DNA from: Ereboglobus sp.
Lineage (GTDB): Bacteria > Verrucomicrobiota > Verrucomicrobiia > Opitutales > Opitutaceae
Length of the DNA: 43,013 bases
Reading direction: 5' to 3'
Assembly (NCBI GenBank): GCA_029974595.1
Contig: JARKRC010000037.1
Coordinates: forward strand, 1 to 43,013
Numbering within the stretch: the first letter of the stretch is position 1; each line of letters opens with the position of its first letter. Positions 9,390 through 17,773 of the stretch are shown here, piece by piece. The notes beneath the pieces are model-generated. The model saw nothing but the letters and a program-made list of their open reading frames with translations. It was not told the DNA's origin and did not search any database. A program made the translations under genes and the position numbers.

Positions 9390-10793
9390 TCACGGTATGA
9401 GCACGTCGGCCTGGCGCATGTAGGTCGCGAATTGGTCCATCTGGCCGCTCGCGTGGAGGAGTTTTGCGAGTTCGAGGTCGAACTGGTAGGCGGCGACGGC
9501 GCGCTCGACGAGAACATTGGTGAGCGCGATGCGCGCGTTCGTGACATCGGTCGAGATGCCCTGCCCTTCCTTGAAGGCGAGTTCCTGCACGCGGAGATTT
9601 TCGCGGGCGGCCTCGAGATTGCTTTCGAGCAGATCGAACTGGCGAAGCGCGCTCGCGAGTCCGTCGTACGCCTGGCGCGCGCCGGCGTCGGCCATCATGC
9701 GGACGTGTTCGGCGGACTCGGCGGCTTCGGTGACAGTGTGCTTCGCGGCGCTGTAACTTTTGCGACGGTCGATTTTGTCGAACAGCGCCCAGCGCACGCC
9801 GACGCCGGCCATCCAGTCGGTGTCAGTGATCGTCTCGCCGTTTCTGTTGAAATTGTAACTGCCGAAGGCGAGCACCTTGGGCATCCAGCGGGCGCGCTCA
9901 ACCTTCACGCCCTGTTCCGCGGCGCGTTTGAGAGAGTCGATGGTTCGCACCTGCGGATTGCGCTCGCGCGCGCCGACCACGAAGCTCGCAAGCGAGTCGA
10001 TGGGCTTTCTGATGACAAAAAGCTGGGTGCTCGTGGTGTGGCGGTCGCTGGTATTGAGAAGGGCGGACAAGCCGATGCAGGCGTTTTCGAGCGCGTGCGC
10101 GGCGCCATCGCAACCGCGTTGCGCGGCGTCATGCGCGACCTGCGCCTGCAAACGCTGGGCCTTGGTGATCAGGCCGCCTTTTTCGAGCTTGATGGCGTTG
10201 TCGAGATGCTCGCGCATGCCGTCGAGCAAATCCCTGCGGAGATCGAGCACGCGCGCGGCGAGTTGCTGGCCGAAATAGGCGCGCACGAGTTCGAGGTCGA
10301 GCGCCTCGCGCACCGCGTCCACTTGCGCGCCGGCCTGTTCCGCCGCCGCGAAAGCCGCGCGTCTGGCAGCGGTGATTTCGCCGCCCGAATACAGCACCCA
10401 CGAGGCGTTGGCCACGGGCTGGAAGGCGGTTTGAGAGAGCTTCGCCTCGTATGAATTGAGGCCGAGCGCGCCCAACGGCAACGGAATGCCGTTGATCGAA
10501 AGCGAGTCGATCGATGCCTGCTTGTCGTTAAAAGTGTGCTGATATTTGAAGTAGCGCACTTCGAGATCAAGGTTGGGATAATTGAGGCTTTTGAGAGAAT
10601 CGGCCGTGTCGCGTCTGGAGGCATGGCGGGCTTGCGCGGCCTTGAGCGAGGGGGCGCGCGCGGCGAGTTGCGCGCGAGCTTCGTCGAAAGTGAGCGGCGC
10701 GGATTGCTGCGCGCGGGCGATGAGCGTGAAGGCGCAAAAAAACATTGTGGCGGCGAAACAGCGAAACCTGACTTGCCTGCGGAAGAGTTTCAT
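9390..10793 (-). CDS. TolC family outer membrane efflux protein
   Basis: 467 aa from the ATG at 10793. I chose this start because it gives a clean signal peptide (MKLFRRQVRFRCFAATMFF...ARAQQ); the open frame continues upstream without coding character. The two structural repeats of outer membrane efflux proteins are visible. The first begins LTFDEARAQLAARAPSLKAA near residue 33 and the second begins after SLASFVVGARERNPQVRTI near 255. Both have long Ala/Arg/Glu-rich helices. It would form the trimeric outer membrane duct for the HlyD-like adaptor and fused permease encoded downstream. First gene of a three-gene operon, divergent from the exported protein gene at 10937. Confidence 0.9.
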   Translation of the reverse strand: MKLFRRQVRFRCFAATMFFCAFTLIARAQQSAPLTFDEARAQLAARAPSLKAAQARHASRRDTADSLKSLNYPNLDLEVRYFKYQHTFNDKQASIDSLSINGIPLPLGALGLNSYEAKLSQTAFQPVANASWVLYSGGEITAARRAAFAAAEQAGAQVDAVREALDLELVRAYFGQQLAARVLDLRRDLLDGMREHLDNAIKLEKGGLITKAQRLQAQVAHDAAQRGCDGAAHALENACIGLSALLNTSDRHTTSTQLFVIRKPIDSLASFVVGARERNPQVRTIDSLKRAAEQGVKVERARWMPKVLAFGSYNFNRNGETITDTDWMAGVGVRWALFDKIDRRKSYSAAKHTVTEAAESAEHVRMMADAGARQAYDGLASALRQFDLLESNLEAARENLRVQELAFKEGQGISTDVTNARIALTNVLVERAVAAYQFDLELAKLLHASGQMDQFATYMRQADVLIP

Positions 10794-10936
10794 GGTCGTC
10801 GAAAAGTAGCCACAACGGCATACGCGGCGCAAACGTATTGTAGGCTCGCGCAGTCCGGGCGTCCGGCAAACTCGCATGCTCCGCCTCTTGCGCACCGCGT
10901 GCATATCCGTTTGCATTTTCCCTTCGCGCTCGACGC
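10794..10936. promoter_or_regulatory. Divergent promoter region, efflux operon and exported protein
   Basis: 143 bp between two divergent starts. On the minus strand a possible sigma70-like pair is TTGCGC (10827-10832) and TACTTT (10803-10808) with an 18-nt spacer, which would give a very short leader before the ATG at 10793. On the plus strand nothing clear is seen. This is weak evidence from consensus matching by eye. Confidence 0.3.
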
Positions 10937-12088
10937 ATGCACACAAACAAACGCCAGCTCTCCCGCCTTCTTCCGGCAGCACTTCTCATGCTGCCGCTCG
11001 TGCTGCTTGCGCCGTTTTTCACGCAGGGCCGCTGCGACGATTCCTCCGCCGCCACCGAACCCGCGCCCGCAAATCCCTTCGACGCCTACAAAACCCAAAC
11101 ATCCGGCGCCGTCACCATCACCTGCCCGCCCGGCGAGGAGGATTTCGCAAACGAAATTCTCCAAGCCTACCATTTTCCTCTCCGCATCATCGACAACGCC
11201 AGCTTCACCGCGCAACTCGACCGCTGGAAAAAACACGATCTCGCCTTCATCGCCCAAACCCTCGCGCTCGAAAAACCAACCGCGGACATGGAAACGGGCT
11301 TCGAGCAATTTCGCGCCATGTGCGAACCCGCCGTCGCCGAGGAAATCGGCGAGGTCCGCATCTACCATTTCACCGACATAAAGGAGGCGCACGCCCGCGG
11401 CATCGCCATCGAGGGCATCAATTATCTGCCGAAAACCGACTCGGTGAGCATCGCCAATTACATCGCCGCAAACCTTGCCGGCGGACACAAAATGCGCGTC
11501 ATCCCCATCGTGCTCATGCCAGGCATCCCCGACGGCACAGACGAAAAAATGCGGCTCTTCAACGGCGCGCTCCGCGACATGCGCTGGCGGCTCGACGAGG
11601 CCATTTACAACGCCTATTGCGCCAAGCTCTACGAAATCGCGCGCCCATCCATCCTCGCATCCATCGACAAGGCGCGCTTTCCTCTCTGGCTCATCGACGG
11701 TCTCACAAACGCGGTTCCCCTCATCGTCATGCGCTCGCACAACCCGAAGCTCAGCTTCGAGCAGCTCCTCCTGGCGCACAGCCCCATTCCGCCGGGCGTC
11801 TCCGATTACATCGACCGCATCAACCTCGACACTTGGCTCGCAACGCGCTCGCCCGCGACGACCAGGCCCGAAACCGACGCCTACTCCTACATCGCGCTGC
11901 TCGCCACGCTCAACGCCGTCGGCGACGCCGGCGAGGAATGGATTCCCAGCCTCTTCAAACGCCTCCGCGAAGAAAACAGCCCCGCGCTCAACATGGCCAA
12001 CATCTACCAAATCTACACGCAGCTCACCGGCGGCAGAGACCTGCGCGAAAACATCGCTAATGTGAAGGAGCGCCTCGCAAAAAAATAG
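10937..12088 (+). CDS. Exported protein of unknown function
   Basis: 383 aa. Residues 1-33 are a signal peptide or lipoprotein-like leader (RLLPAALLMLPLVLLAPFF, then GRCDD; a Cys follows the hydrophobic stretch, but the lipobox is poor). I do not recognise the family. The segment RFPLWLIDGLTNAV near 247-260 recalls the P-x-W-L-x-E-G-L segment of gluzincin (peptidase MA-like) metalloproteases, with Asp for Glu. No H-E-x-x-H motif precedes it, so it may be a degenerate or unrelated fold. The rest is mixed alpha/beta and soluble. Divergent from the efflux operon and 54 bp before trpB. A link to either is unproven. Confidence 0.7.
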   Translation: MHTNKRQLSRLLPAALLMLPLVLLAPFFTQGRCDDSSAATEPAPANPFDAYKTQTSGAVTITCPPGEEDFANEILQAYHFPLRIIDNASFTAQLDRWKKHDLAFIAQTLALEKPTADMETGFEQFRAMCEPAVAEEIGEVRIYHFTDIKEAHARGIAIEGINYLPKTDSVSIANYIAANLAGGHKMRVIPIVLMPGIPDGTDEKMRLFNGALRDMRWRLDEAIYNAYCAKLYEIARPSILASIDKARFPLWLIDGLTNAVPLIVMRSHNPKLSFEQLLLAHSPIPPGVSDYIDRINLDTWLATRSPATTRPETDAYSYIALLATLNAVGDAGEEWIPSLFKRLREENSPALNMANIYQIYTQLTGGRDLRENIANVKERLAKK

Positions 12089-12107
12089 CCAGCCGCAATC
12101 CCATCGC

Positions 12108-12142
12108 TTCCCATTTCCCGAACCCTCATTCTTAATTTCAAC
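12108..12142 (+). repeat. Heptamer word arm abutting trpB start
   Basis: Five 7-nt words in phase run exactly to the start codon: TTCCCAT, TTCCCGA, ACCCTCA, TTCTTAA, TTTCAAC. They are pyrimidine-rich in the sense of trpB, as at the other starts preceded by word arms here. No Shine-Dalgarno motif is present. Confidence 0.65.
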
Positions 12143-13345
12143 ATGGATCGTTTTTCACAACCCGACTCCGGAGGCCATTTCGGCCAGTATGGCGGCATCT
12201 ATGTCGCCGAGACACTCATGACCGCGCTCAAGGAGCTCGCCGACGCCTACGAACAGGCGCGCCGCGAGCCCGCGTTCCTCGCCGAGTTGCGCCATCACCT
12301 CAAGGAATTTGCCGGGCGGCCCACCGAGCTCTATCACGCCGCGCGCCTCACCGAACATTGCGGCGGCGCGAAAATCTACCTCAAGCGCGAAGACCTGCTG
12401 CACACCGGCGCGCACAAGATCAACAATGCCCTCGCGCAAGCCCTCCTCGCCCGCCGCATGGGCAAGCGCCGCATCATCGCCGAAACCGGCGCCGGCCAGC
12501 ACGGCGTGGCCACCGCCGCCGCCTGCGCCAAGTTCGGGTTCGAATGCGTCATTTACATGGGCGCGCACGACATGGAGCGCCAGGCTCTCAACGTCTTTCG
12601 CATGCGCCTCATGGGAGCCGAGGTTCGCGCCGTCGATGCCGGCCAGAAAACACTCAAGGAGGCGATCAACGAGGCCATGCGCGACTGGGTCACGAACGTC
12701 CGCACCACCCACTACATCCTCGGCACCGCCTATGGCTCGCACCCGTATCCGATGATGGTGCGCGATTTTCACCGCGTCATCGGACAGGAGGCGCGCGAAC
12801 AAATCCTCGCCCGCGAAAACCGCCTGCCCGACGAAATCATCGCCTGCGTCGGCGGCGGCTCAAACGCCATCGGAATCTTTTTCGATTTCCTCGAAGACGC
12901 GAATATCCGCCTCACGGGCGTCGAGGCCGGCGGACGCGGCATTGCGCGGGGTGACCACGCCGCGCGTTTTGCCGGGGGCAAGCTCGGCGTCCTCCAAGGC
13001 TGCAAAACCCACATTCTCCAAAACGAGGACGGCCAGATCGAGCTCACGCACTCCGTGAGCGCCGGCCTCGATTATCCAGCGGTCGGCCCCGAGCACGCTT
13101 TTTATCATGAGCGCGGACGCATCGATTTCACTTACGCGACCGATGACGAGGTGCTCGAAGCCTTCCAGCTCCTCTCGCGTCTCGAAGGCATCATTCCCGC
13201 GCTCGAAAGCTCCCACGCCCTCGCCGAAGGCATCAAGCGCGCCAAGGCGCTCTCAAAGGACAAGCTCATCCTCATAAACCTCTCCGGACGCGGCGACAAA
13301 GACGTGCAGCAAGTCGCAGCAATTTTGAAGAAGAGTGAAGTGTGA
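12143..13345 (+). CDS. trpB: Tryptophan synthase beta chain
   Basis: 400 aa, cytoplasmic PLP enzyme that condenses indole with L-serine to give L-tryptophan, the last step of the pathway. [13 protein letters not shown] holds the PLP lysine at Lys92. AETGAGQHG (113-121) contains the catalytic Glu114. The phosphate-binding loop GGGSNAIG is at 237-244. Length and motifs match the TrpB1 class that partners TrpA. No trpA or other trp gene adjoins; the partner must be elsewhere. The last codons (KKSEV-stop) lie in a heptamer word array that starts at the 3' end of the gene. Start chosen at the ATG giving [18 protein letters not shown], the typical TrpB N-terminus. Confidence 0.97.
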   Translation: MDRFSQPDSGGHFGQYGGIYVAETLMTALKELADAYEQARREPAFLAELRHHLKEFAGRPTELYHAARLTEHCGGAKIYLKREDLLHTGAHKINNALAQALLARRMGKRRIIAETGAGQHGVATAAACAKFGFECVIYMGAHDMERQALNVFRMRLMGAEVRAVDAGQKTLKEAINEAMRDWVTNVRTTHYILGTAYGSHPYPMMVRDFHRVIGQEAREQILARENRLPDEIIACVGGGSNAIGIFFDFLEDANIRLTGVEAGGRGIARGDHAARFAGGKLGVLQGCKTHILQNEDGQIELTHSVSAGLDYPAVGPEHAFYHERGRIDFTYATDDEVLEAFQLLSRLEGIIPALESSHALAEGIKRAKALSKDKLILINLSGRGDKDVQQVAAILKKSEV

Positions 13346-13514
13346 AAAGTGAAAGGTGAAAGAAATCAGAAGTCAGAAAAACAGAAATCGGAGAACAGCG
13401 GCTGAATGACACAGATCGGAACGCCGTGCCGAAGTGCGAGAAGCGCACGCTCCTCTTTCCACTTTCTAATTCCTAATTCCGACTTCCTACTTTTTCCGCC
13501 CTCCGTGGTGAATA
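13342..13514. repeat. Inverted word arms between convergent trpB and RCC1 genes
   Basis: On the plus strand GTGAAAA, GTGAAAG, GTGAAAG (13342-13362) begin inside the trpB stop codon and pass into AAATCAG/AAGTCAG words. At the other end CTAATTC, CTAATTC, CGACTTC, CTACTTT (13466-13493) are four heptamers in phase, followed by a partial CTCCGTGGTGAAT nonamer arm (13501-13513). Each arm is purine-rich in the sense of the gene it follows. The vocabulary recurs at 37195-37309, 24 kb away. Confidence 0.75.
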
Positions 13515-13536
13515 AAAACAACGCCCCGCGTGCGTT
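13511..13536 (-). terminator. Possible terminator of the RCC1 gene
   Basis: Read on the minus strand, AACGC-7 nt-GCGTT (13536-13520) follows the stop codon directly and is followed by GTTTTTATT. The stem is only 5 bp, so this is tentative. Confidence 0.35.
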
Positions 13537-16500
13537 CTATATTCTCCCCCTCTCCCTCCACAGGCGCAGGACGAGCAATCCGGCGATCAATACGAATACG
13601 GGGAGGGAGGTCGCTCCACCGCCTCCTCCGCTGCTGCTGCCACCGCCAGAGTTGCTGTTTGCATCGTTGCTCGTATTAACGGTAAGCGTAGCGGTGTTGC
13701 TGGTGACGGAGCCGACGGAGTTGCTCACGCGAGCGCTGTATTTGCCAGCGTGCGTTTGCTGGGTGCTGGCAATTGTATAGGTGGCGGCGGTCGCGCCAAC
13801 AATGTCCTGACCATCTTTTATCCACTGGTAAACCAGCATATTGCCAGCGGCGCTCACAGTAAAGCTAGCCGATTGGCCTGCGCTGGCGGTTTGTGAAGAG
13901 GGATGTGCCGTGATAATCGGAGCTGAGAGCGTGCCAACGCTCACAGTGAATCCGGCACTGGTTACAATTTCACTGGCGGGGGTTGCGAGCGCAACAGCAT
14001 AGACACCCGCATGCTCGGCGGCACTGGCATTCGTGATGTTGTAAGTCGCAGCGGTCGCTTCGGAAATCGCAAAGTTGTCGAGATACCACTGATACGATGC
14101 GGGAGAAAATCCAGATGCCGTTGCAGTGAGCGTGAGATTTCCAGTGCTGGGGATGTTGGCTGCCGTGGCGTTTGCCGTGGCTCCGGCACCGATCATGGTC
14201 GCAACGATTTTCGAGGCGGCATTCGTTTGCGAAGGAGTGATGGAGTTTTTGCCAGCCGTGTTTCCTGCATGGGCGCTGATGAGTTGCACAAGTTCAGCGG
14301 CACCAGGAATATCAAGTCCGGAGGGACGAATGAGATATGAGAAATCTGGGACAAACACATGATCCGTGCCGGGTGCTGTTGTGCCAGTGGTTGCTGTCAT
14401 GAAATTATCAATGCTACGAATAAGGCCGCCGGATTGCTTGATAAGAGGATTATGCACACCTTGGTAAATATTATTTTGTGAGAGAATTTGCGCGCCGGAG
14501 CCGGCAATGGTCGCAGTAATGTTTCCGGTGCCATCGGGAACAAAATAGTTGTTGCGTATAAGCACGCGGGCGTTGCTTGCCGAGGGCATGTTGTTGCGCA
14601 AGCCTCCTCCCCAAAAGTTATTGTCCAGAATGATGCCTGTCGATGCACCCGCATTGGATATCGTCATGCCGGAGCCGCTACCCGCAGTTGTGGCGACAAA
14701 GCGATTCCAAAAAAATGAGATATTATCTGCCCCGCCCGTAATTGTTATGGGTGCATCCGTAAAGGTGCAGTGAGTTACGCTAACATCTCTTGCACCAACT
14801 ATATTGAGGCCGCCGTTAACAATATTTACGCCAAGGATTGTGAGATTTCCTGCAGTTGCATGGATGGTGAGGCTTCCGATAATTGTGGCTGTGGCTCCCG
14901 CGCCGGTAATGGTTTTGCCTGATGCAAGAGTGGCTCCGCCGACCAGTGAGAGGTCGGTTGTGCCAGTCAGCGTGATGGAGGCGGTGCCCGACGATTCGAG
15001 CTGGATTTTGAGTTGTTGCGCGGCCAAGGTTTCGGCATCGGGCGTGACAGTGAGCGTTGCTGCGTTGCTGATATCAGCACCCTCTGAATTACTGGCACGG
15101 CAGCGGTATTGCATGCCATTCATGCCGAGCGTGACAGATCTGAGCGTAAGCGATGCCGCACTCGCTCCGGCAATGTTTGTCCACGTAGTGCCATTAGACG
15201 ATGATTGCCATTGGTAGGTTGGAGCCGGGTTGCTTGTGGCAGCGACTATAAAAATCACATCCTGGCCGACGATGACGGATTGACTCAGCGGGTGCGTGGT
15301 GATGACAGGCGGTGCGGGCGCGGCATTAACAGTGAGCAAGGCCGTGGCGCTTCTGACGTTGCCAAGAGCATTCGTAGCCATGCAACTGTAGCGGGTGCCG
15401 TTCATGGCGGCGGTGACTTTGGAAATCCTGAGTGCCGAGGTGGTCACTCCGGAATAAGATGCTCCATTGGAAAGATTCGTCCATGTGCTGCCATTGCTTG
15501 AAGACTGCCATTGCATCTCTGGCATTGGATTGCCAATTACGGAAATGGAGAGGGTCGCCTCTTGACCGGCATTAACCGTTATATTTGCAGGCTGGGCTTT
15601 AATCAATGGCGCGGTGTTTGAAAGAAGGTCGCTGGCGATCAGCACCGGCACGCTTTCGGAAATATTGCCGGTGTCGCCCAGCCGACTGTTACTATTCAAC
15701 CCCATCCCATATAGCTTGCCGTCGTTCGTGACAAAAAGCCCGCCGTATAAGCTTGCGGCGACTGCGATCACATTTGCTGCAATTGGTTTGGGTATGCTTC
15801 TATCACGACCAGACAGGGCACCGTCGCCTAATTGACCGTTAATGTTACTTCCCATTGTATAAAGACTCCCGTCATTTTTTAAGAAAATAGTAAAATTGCT
15901 GCCAGCTGCGACTTTAATGACATCCGAAGCCACCGGAACAGGCGCATGTTGTTCAATATCGTTATGGTTGCCCAGTTCGCCATACGAATTGTATCCCATG
16001 CCATATAGCGTGCCATCGTTTGTTACAAAAAGACTATGGGTGATGCCTGCCGCAACCGCGATCACATTGGAAGCTACTTGCACTGGAGTGCGCCGATCCC
16101 ACGTCGTGGAACCGGTGCCTAGCTTTCCCCACTTATTGCTCCCCATCGCATATAATTTTCCATCGTTTGTTACAAAAAGGCTATGGTTAATGCCAGCAGC
16201 CATGGCAGCAACATTTGAAGCTACAAATACGGGCACCTTTCTATTTATTGCAGTGCCATCTCCAAGCTGGCCTTCGAGATTTTCTCCCATGCCCCAAAGT
16301 GTGCCATCGTTTTTAACAAAAAGACTATGGTAGTGGCCTGCTGCAACTGCGATGACGTCAGAAGCTATTTGAACTGGCGTATTCGATGTAGTATTGGTCC
16401 CATTGCCCAACTGACCAAGATCATTAGACCCCATGCCATATAGCGTGCCATCTCCCGTAACATAGAGGATGTGTCCGCCGTTACCAGCGGCAACCGCGAT

Positions 16501-16731
16501 GACATTGGAGGCCAAGCGCACCGGTGCGGAAGAAGTCAAATATCCCGGAATGGATCCTATGCCATATAGCGTGCCATCGCCTGTAACGTAAAAATTTGAT
16601 TGGCCAGCAGCAACCTTGGGAGCCTCAATGCTTGCACCCTGCATTACGGCAGAAGCTACGAGCGTGCTGCAGCATGAGATCGTTATATGAATTATCATTA
16701 AGGCAATGAGTGTGTGTTTTATGAAAGACAT
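13537..16731 (-). CDS. Exported RCC1 / Ig / pectate-lyase-like chimeric surface protein
   Basis: 1064 aa from the ATG at 16731, chosen because it yields a signal peptide (MSFIKHTLIALMIIHITISCC...VASA). Seven RCC1 repeats of about 50 residues follow (about 37-368), each with a core like VTNDGTLYGMG, enough for one seven-bladed propeller. Two Ig-like domains (about 373-470 and 474-565; QWQSSSNGSTWTN) precede a right-handed beta-helix resembling pectate lyase family 1 (about 590-810; LASGKTITGAGATATI, ISFFWNRF). Two more Ig-like domains follow (about 848-1020). The tail has a Gly/Ser linker, a hydrophobic helix (LPVFVLIAGLLVLRL) and RERGRI, like GlyGly-CTERM-type sorting signals. The N-terminal half is less GC-rich than the surroundings. 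Role inferred: cell-surface polysaccharide binding or cleavage; catalytic residues not verified. Confidence 0.85.
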   Translation of the reverse strand: MSFIKHTLIALMIIHITISCCSTLVASAVMQGASIEAPKVAAGQSNFYVTGDGTLYGIGSIPGYLTSSAPVRLASNVIAVAAGNGGHILYVTGDGTLYGMGSNDLGQLGNGTNTTSNTPVQIASDVIAVAAGHYHSLFVKNDGTLWGMGENLEGQLGDGTAINRKVPVFVASNVAAMAAGINHSLFVTNDGKLYAMGSNKWGKLGTGSTTWDRRTPVQVASNVIAVAAGITHSLFVTNDGTLYGMGYNSYGELGNHNDIEQHAPVPVASDVIKVAAGSNFTIFLKNDGSLYTMGSNINGQLGDGALSGRDRSIPKPIAANVIAVAASLYGGLFVTNDGKLYGMGLNSNSRLGDTGNISESVPVLIASDLLSNTAPLIKAQPANITVNAGQEATLSISVIGNPMPEMQWQSSSNGSTWTNLSNGASYSGVTTSALRISKVTAAMNGTRYSCMATNALGNVRSATALLTVNAAPAPPVITTHPLSQSVIVGQDVIFIVAATSNPAPTYQWQSSSNGTTWTNIAGASAASLTLRSVTLGMNGMQYRCRASNSEGADISNAATLTVTPDAETLAAQQLKIQLESSGTASITLTGTTDLSLVGGATLASGKTITGAGATATIIGSLTIHATAGNLTILGVNIVNGGLNIVGARDVSVTHCTFTDAPITITGGADNISFFWNRFVATTAGSGSGMTISNAGASTGIILDNNFWGGGLRNNMPSASNARVLIRNNYFVPDGTGNITATIAGSGAQILSQNNIYQGVHNPLIKQSGGLIRSIDNFMTATTGTTAPGTDHVFVPDFSYLIRPSGLDIPGAAELVQLISAHAGNTAGKNSITPSQTNAASKIVATMIGAGATANATAANIPSTGNLTLTATASGFSPASYQWYLDNFAISEATAATYNITNASAAEHAGVYAVALATPASEIVTSAGFTVSVGTLSAPIITAHPSSQTASAGQSASFTVSAAGNMLVYQWIKDGQDIVGATAATYTIASTQQTHAGKYSARVSNSVGSVTSNTATLTVNTSNDANSNSGGGSSSGGGGGATSLPVFVLIAGLLVLRLWRERGRI

Positions 16732-16870
16732 GACGAATGTGAGGTTAAGCGATATAATTTTAGGGATGAGGCTGTTATGCTTTATTTCTTCAAGACGTTT
16801 TTCAACGCCATTTTTAGCAGTCAACAATGTGCTGCTATTATTTTCATCATGGGGGGCCCCTCAAAAAACA

Positions 16871-17200
16871 TTACGCCCGAAAGGCTTTTATCGCCTCAAA
16901 CAGGGCCTCCGTTTTCATGCCTTTTGCCCATTCCGAATCTCCTGTGATATGATGTCTCAGCAATTCTTGCAGCGCGGCCATTCCAAAATGCCAGGGAAGC
17001 ACAAACCATGTCGGATGGCCGCGCGATTGAGGACTGCCTACGTCCGACCGGCTTTTCGAACCATTATGCCGGCAGCAAATGACCGGAGCGCCTTCCCACG
17101 TCCGATACGCGATGGATTCACGGCCAGCCCCGCTATTGTAAATGACGGCGATGAGTTCGAACTTGTCCTGGGGAGCGATGACTGAGGATGGATTTTTCAT
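16871..17200 (-). CDS. Small protein of unknown function, divergent from XRE regulator
   Basis: 109 aa from the ATG at 17200. The open frame extends further upstream (an ATG at 17233), but starting at 17200 leaves the palindromic operator at 17213-17234 in untranslated sequence. I do not recognise the family. The protein is soluble and rich in Trp, His and Cys, with FELIAVIYNSG at 14-24, SIAYRTWEGAPVICCRHNG at about 30-48 and HPTWFVLPWHFGMAALQELL at about 62-81. There is no signal peptide and no TM. It faces the XRE gene, and two related operators lie between them, so regulation by that XRE protein is likely. A toxin-antitoxin or small effector-regulator pair is possible but not shown. Confidence 0.6.
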   Translation of the reverse strand: MKNPSSVIAPQDKFELIAVIYNSGAGRESIAYRTWEGAPVICCRHNGSKSRSDVGSPQSRGHPTWFVLPWHFGMAALQELLRHHITGDSEWAKGMKTEALFEAIKAFRA

Positions 17201-17212
17201 AGGGCAGAAACT

Positions 17213-17234
17213 TATGTCTGGAATTCCAGACATA
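17213..17234. promoter_or_regulatory. Perfect 22-bp palindrome, operator O1
   Basis: A fully self-complementary 22-bp sequence centred between 17223 and 17224. Its core TGTCTGGAATTCCAGACA (17215-17232) matches the site at 17259-17276 at 13 of 18 positions. It lies just upstream of the divergent small gene. Probably bound by the adjacent XRE dimer. Confidence 0.75.
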
Positions 17235-17257
17235 TAAGCAAGCCAAAAACGATACCT

Positions 17258-17569
17258 TTGTCCGAAATCTCGGACATTGTGGCAACGACATCCAAACATC
17301 CTCGAAACATCATCGGGCCTGCGGTGCGCCAGCTCCGGCAGGGATTGGGCTGGTCGCAGGCGCAACTGGCCCTGAAATGCCAGCTGGCCGGGTGGGATAT
17401 TTCCCGTGGCATCGTCGCTGCGATTGAAGGATCGGTCCGCTGGGTCGGCGATTTTGAGGTCGCTCTGCTGGCCCGCATCCTTCGCACCCCGATCAGCGCG
17501 CTTTATCCCGCTAAAATCAACTGGAGCGAACTCAATCTGTCGCACTCGGCGCGCCAGCACAGGCGGTAG
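17258..17569 (+). CDS. XRE family transcriptional regulator
   Basis: 103 aa if it starts at the TTG at 17258; an in-frame GTG at 17279 would give 96 aa and leave the second operator outside the gene, which I consider at least as likely. The Cro/CI-type helix-turn-helix covers residues about 17-78: IIGPAVRQLRQGLGWSQAQL contains helix 1 and the start of the HTH, DISRGIVAAIEG holds the recognition helix, and VALLARILRTPISALYP closes the domain. The layout, with a slightly longer turn (CQLAGWDISRG), is that of small XRE proteins common in Verrucomicrobiota. No effector domain is present. Likely autoregulatory and repressor of the divergent gene, judging from the two palindromic sites between them. 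Confidence 0.85.
   Translation: MSEISDIVATTSKHPRNIIGPAVRQLRQGLGWSQAQLALKCQLAGWDISRGIVAAIEGSVRWVGDFEVALLARILRTPISALYPAKINWSELNLSHSARQHRR
17259..17276. promoter_or_regulatory. Inverted repeat, operator O2
   Basis: TGTCCGA-AATC-TCGGACA, an 18-bp dyad with a 4-nt centre. It overlaps the TTG start candidate of the XRE gene. Consensus with O1 is TGTCYGRAATYYCRGACA, and the two centres are 44 bp apart, close to four helical turns, so two dimers could sit on the same face. Confidence 0.7.
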
Positions 17570-17624
17570 CAATCCTCACCCGGCAGCGTCAGAACCTGTT
17601 TTATTCCTCCATTCGCCTAGCACC

Positions 17625-17759
17625 AAGCGGATTCAGCACAAAGCACGAAGACATAAGGAAAGGACGGAAGTCAGAGATCGGAAACCGGAGTGCTTTTTCT
17701 GACTTTTCCGTCCTCTGCCTTTTCCGACCTCCGTGCCCTCCGTGACCCCGTGGTGAATC
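17625..17759. repeat. Word arms between convergent XRE and hom genes
   Basis: Purine-type words lie on the plus strand after the XRE gene (CATAAGGAAAGGACGGAAGT and following). The partly complementary CTGACTTTTCCGTCC lies at about 17699-17713, and a 31-nt nonamer arm (17729-17759) ends CCCCGTGGTGAATC. The last arm is the same family as those at 27534-27560 and 30651-30681. The remainder of 17570-17773 has no gene. Confidence 0.7.
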
Positions 17760-17773
17760 ACGGCTCGGGAGGC

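Noticed and set aside
16706-17185. 159-aa open frame on the plus strand
   Set aside because: It overlaps the RCC1 start and is antisense to the small gene at 16871-17200, whose protein looks more natural.
16871-17569. Toxin-antitoxin pair
   Set aside because: The genes are divergent and the unknown protein matches no toxin family I recognise; kept only as a possibility.
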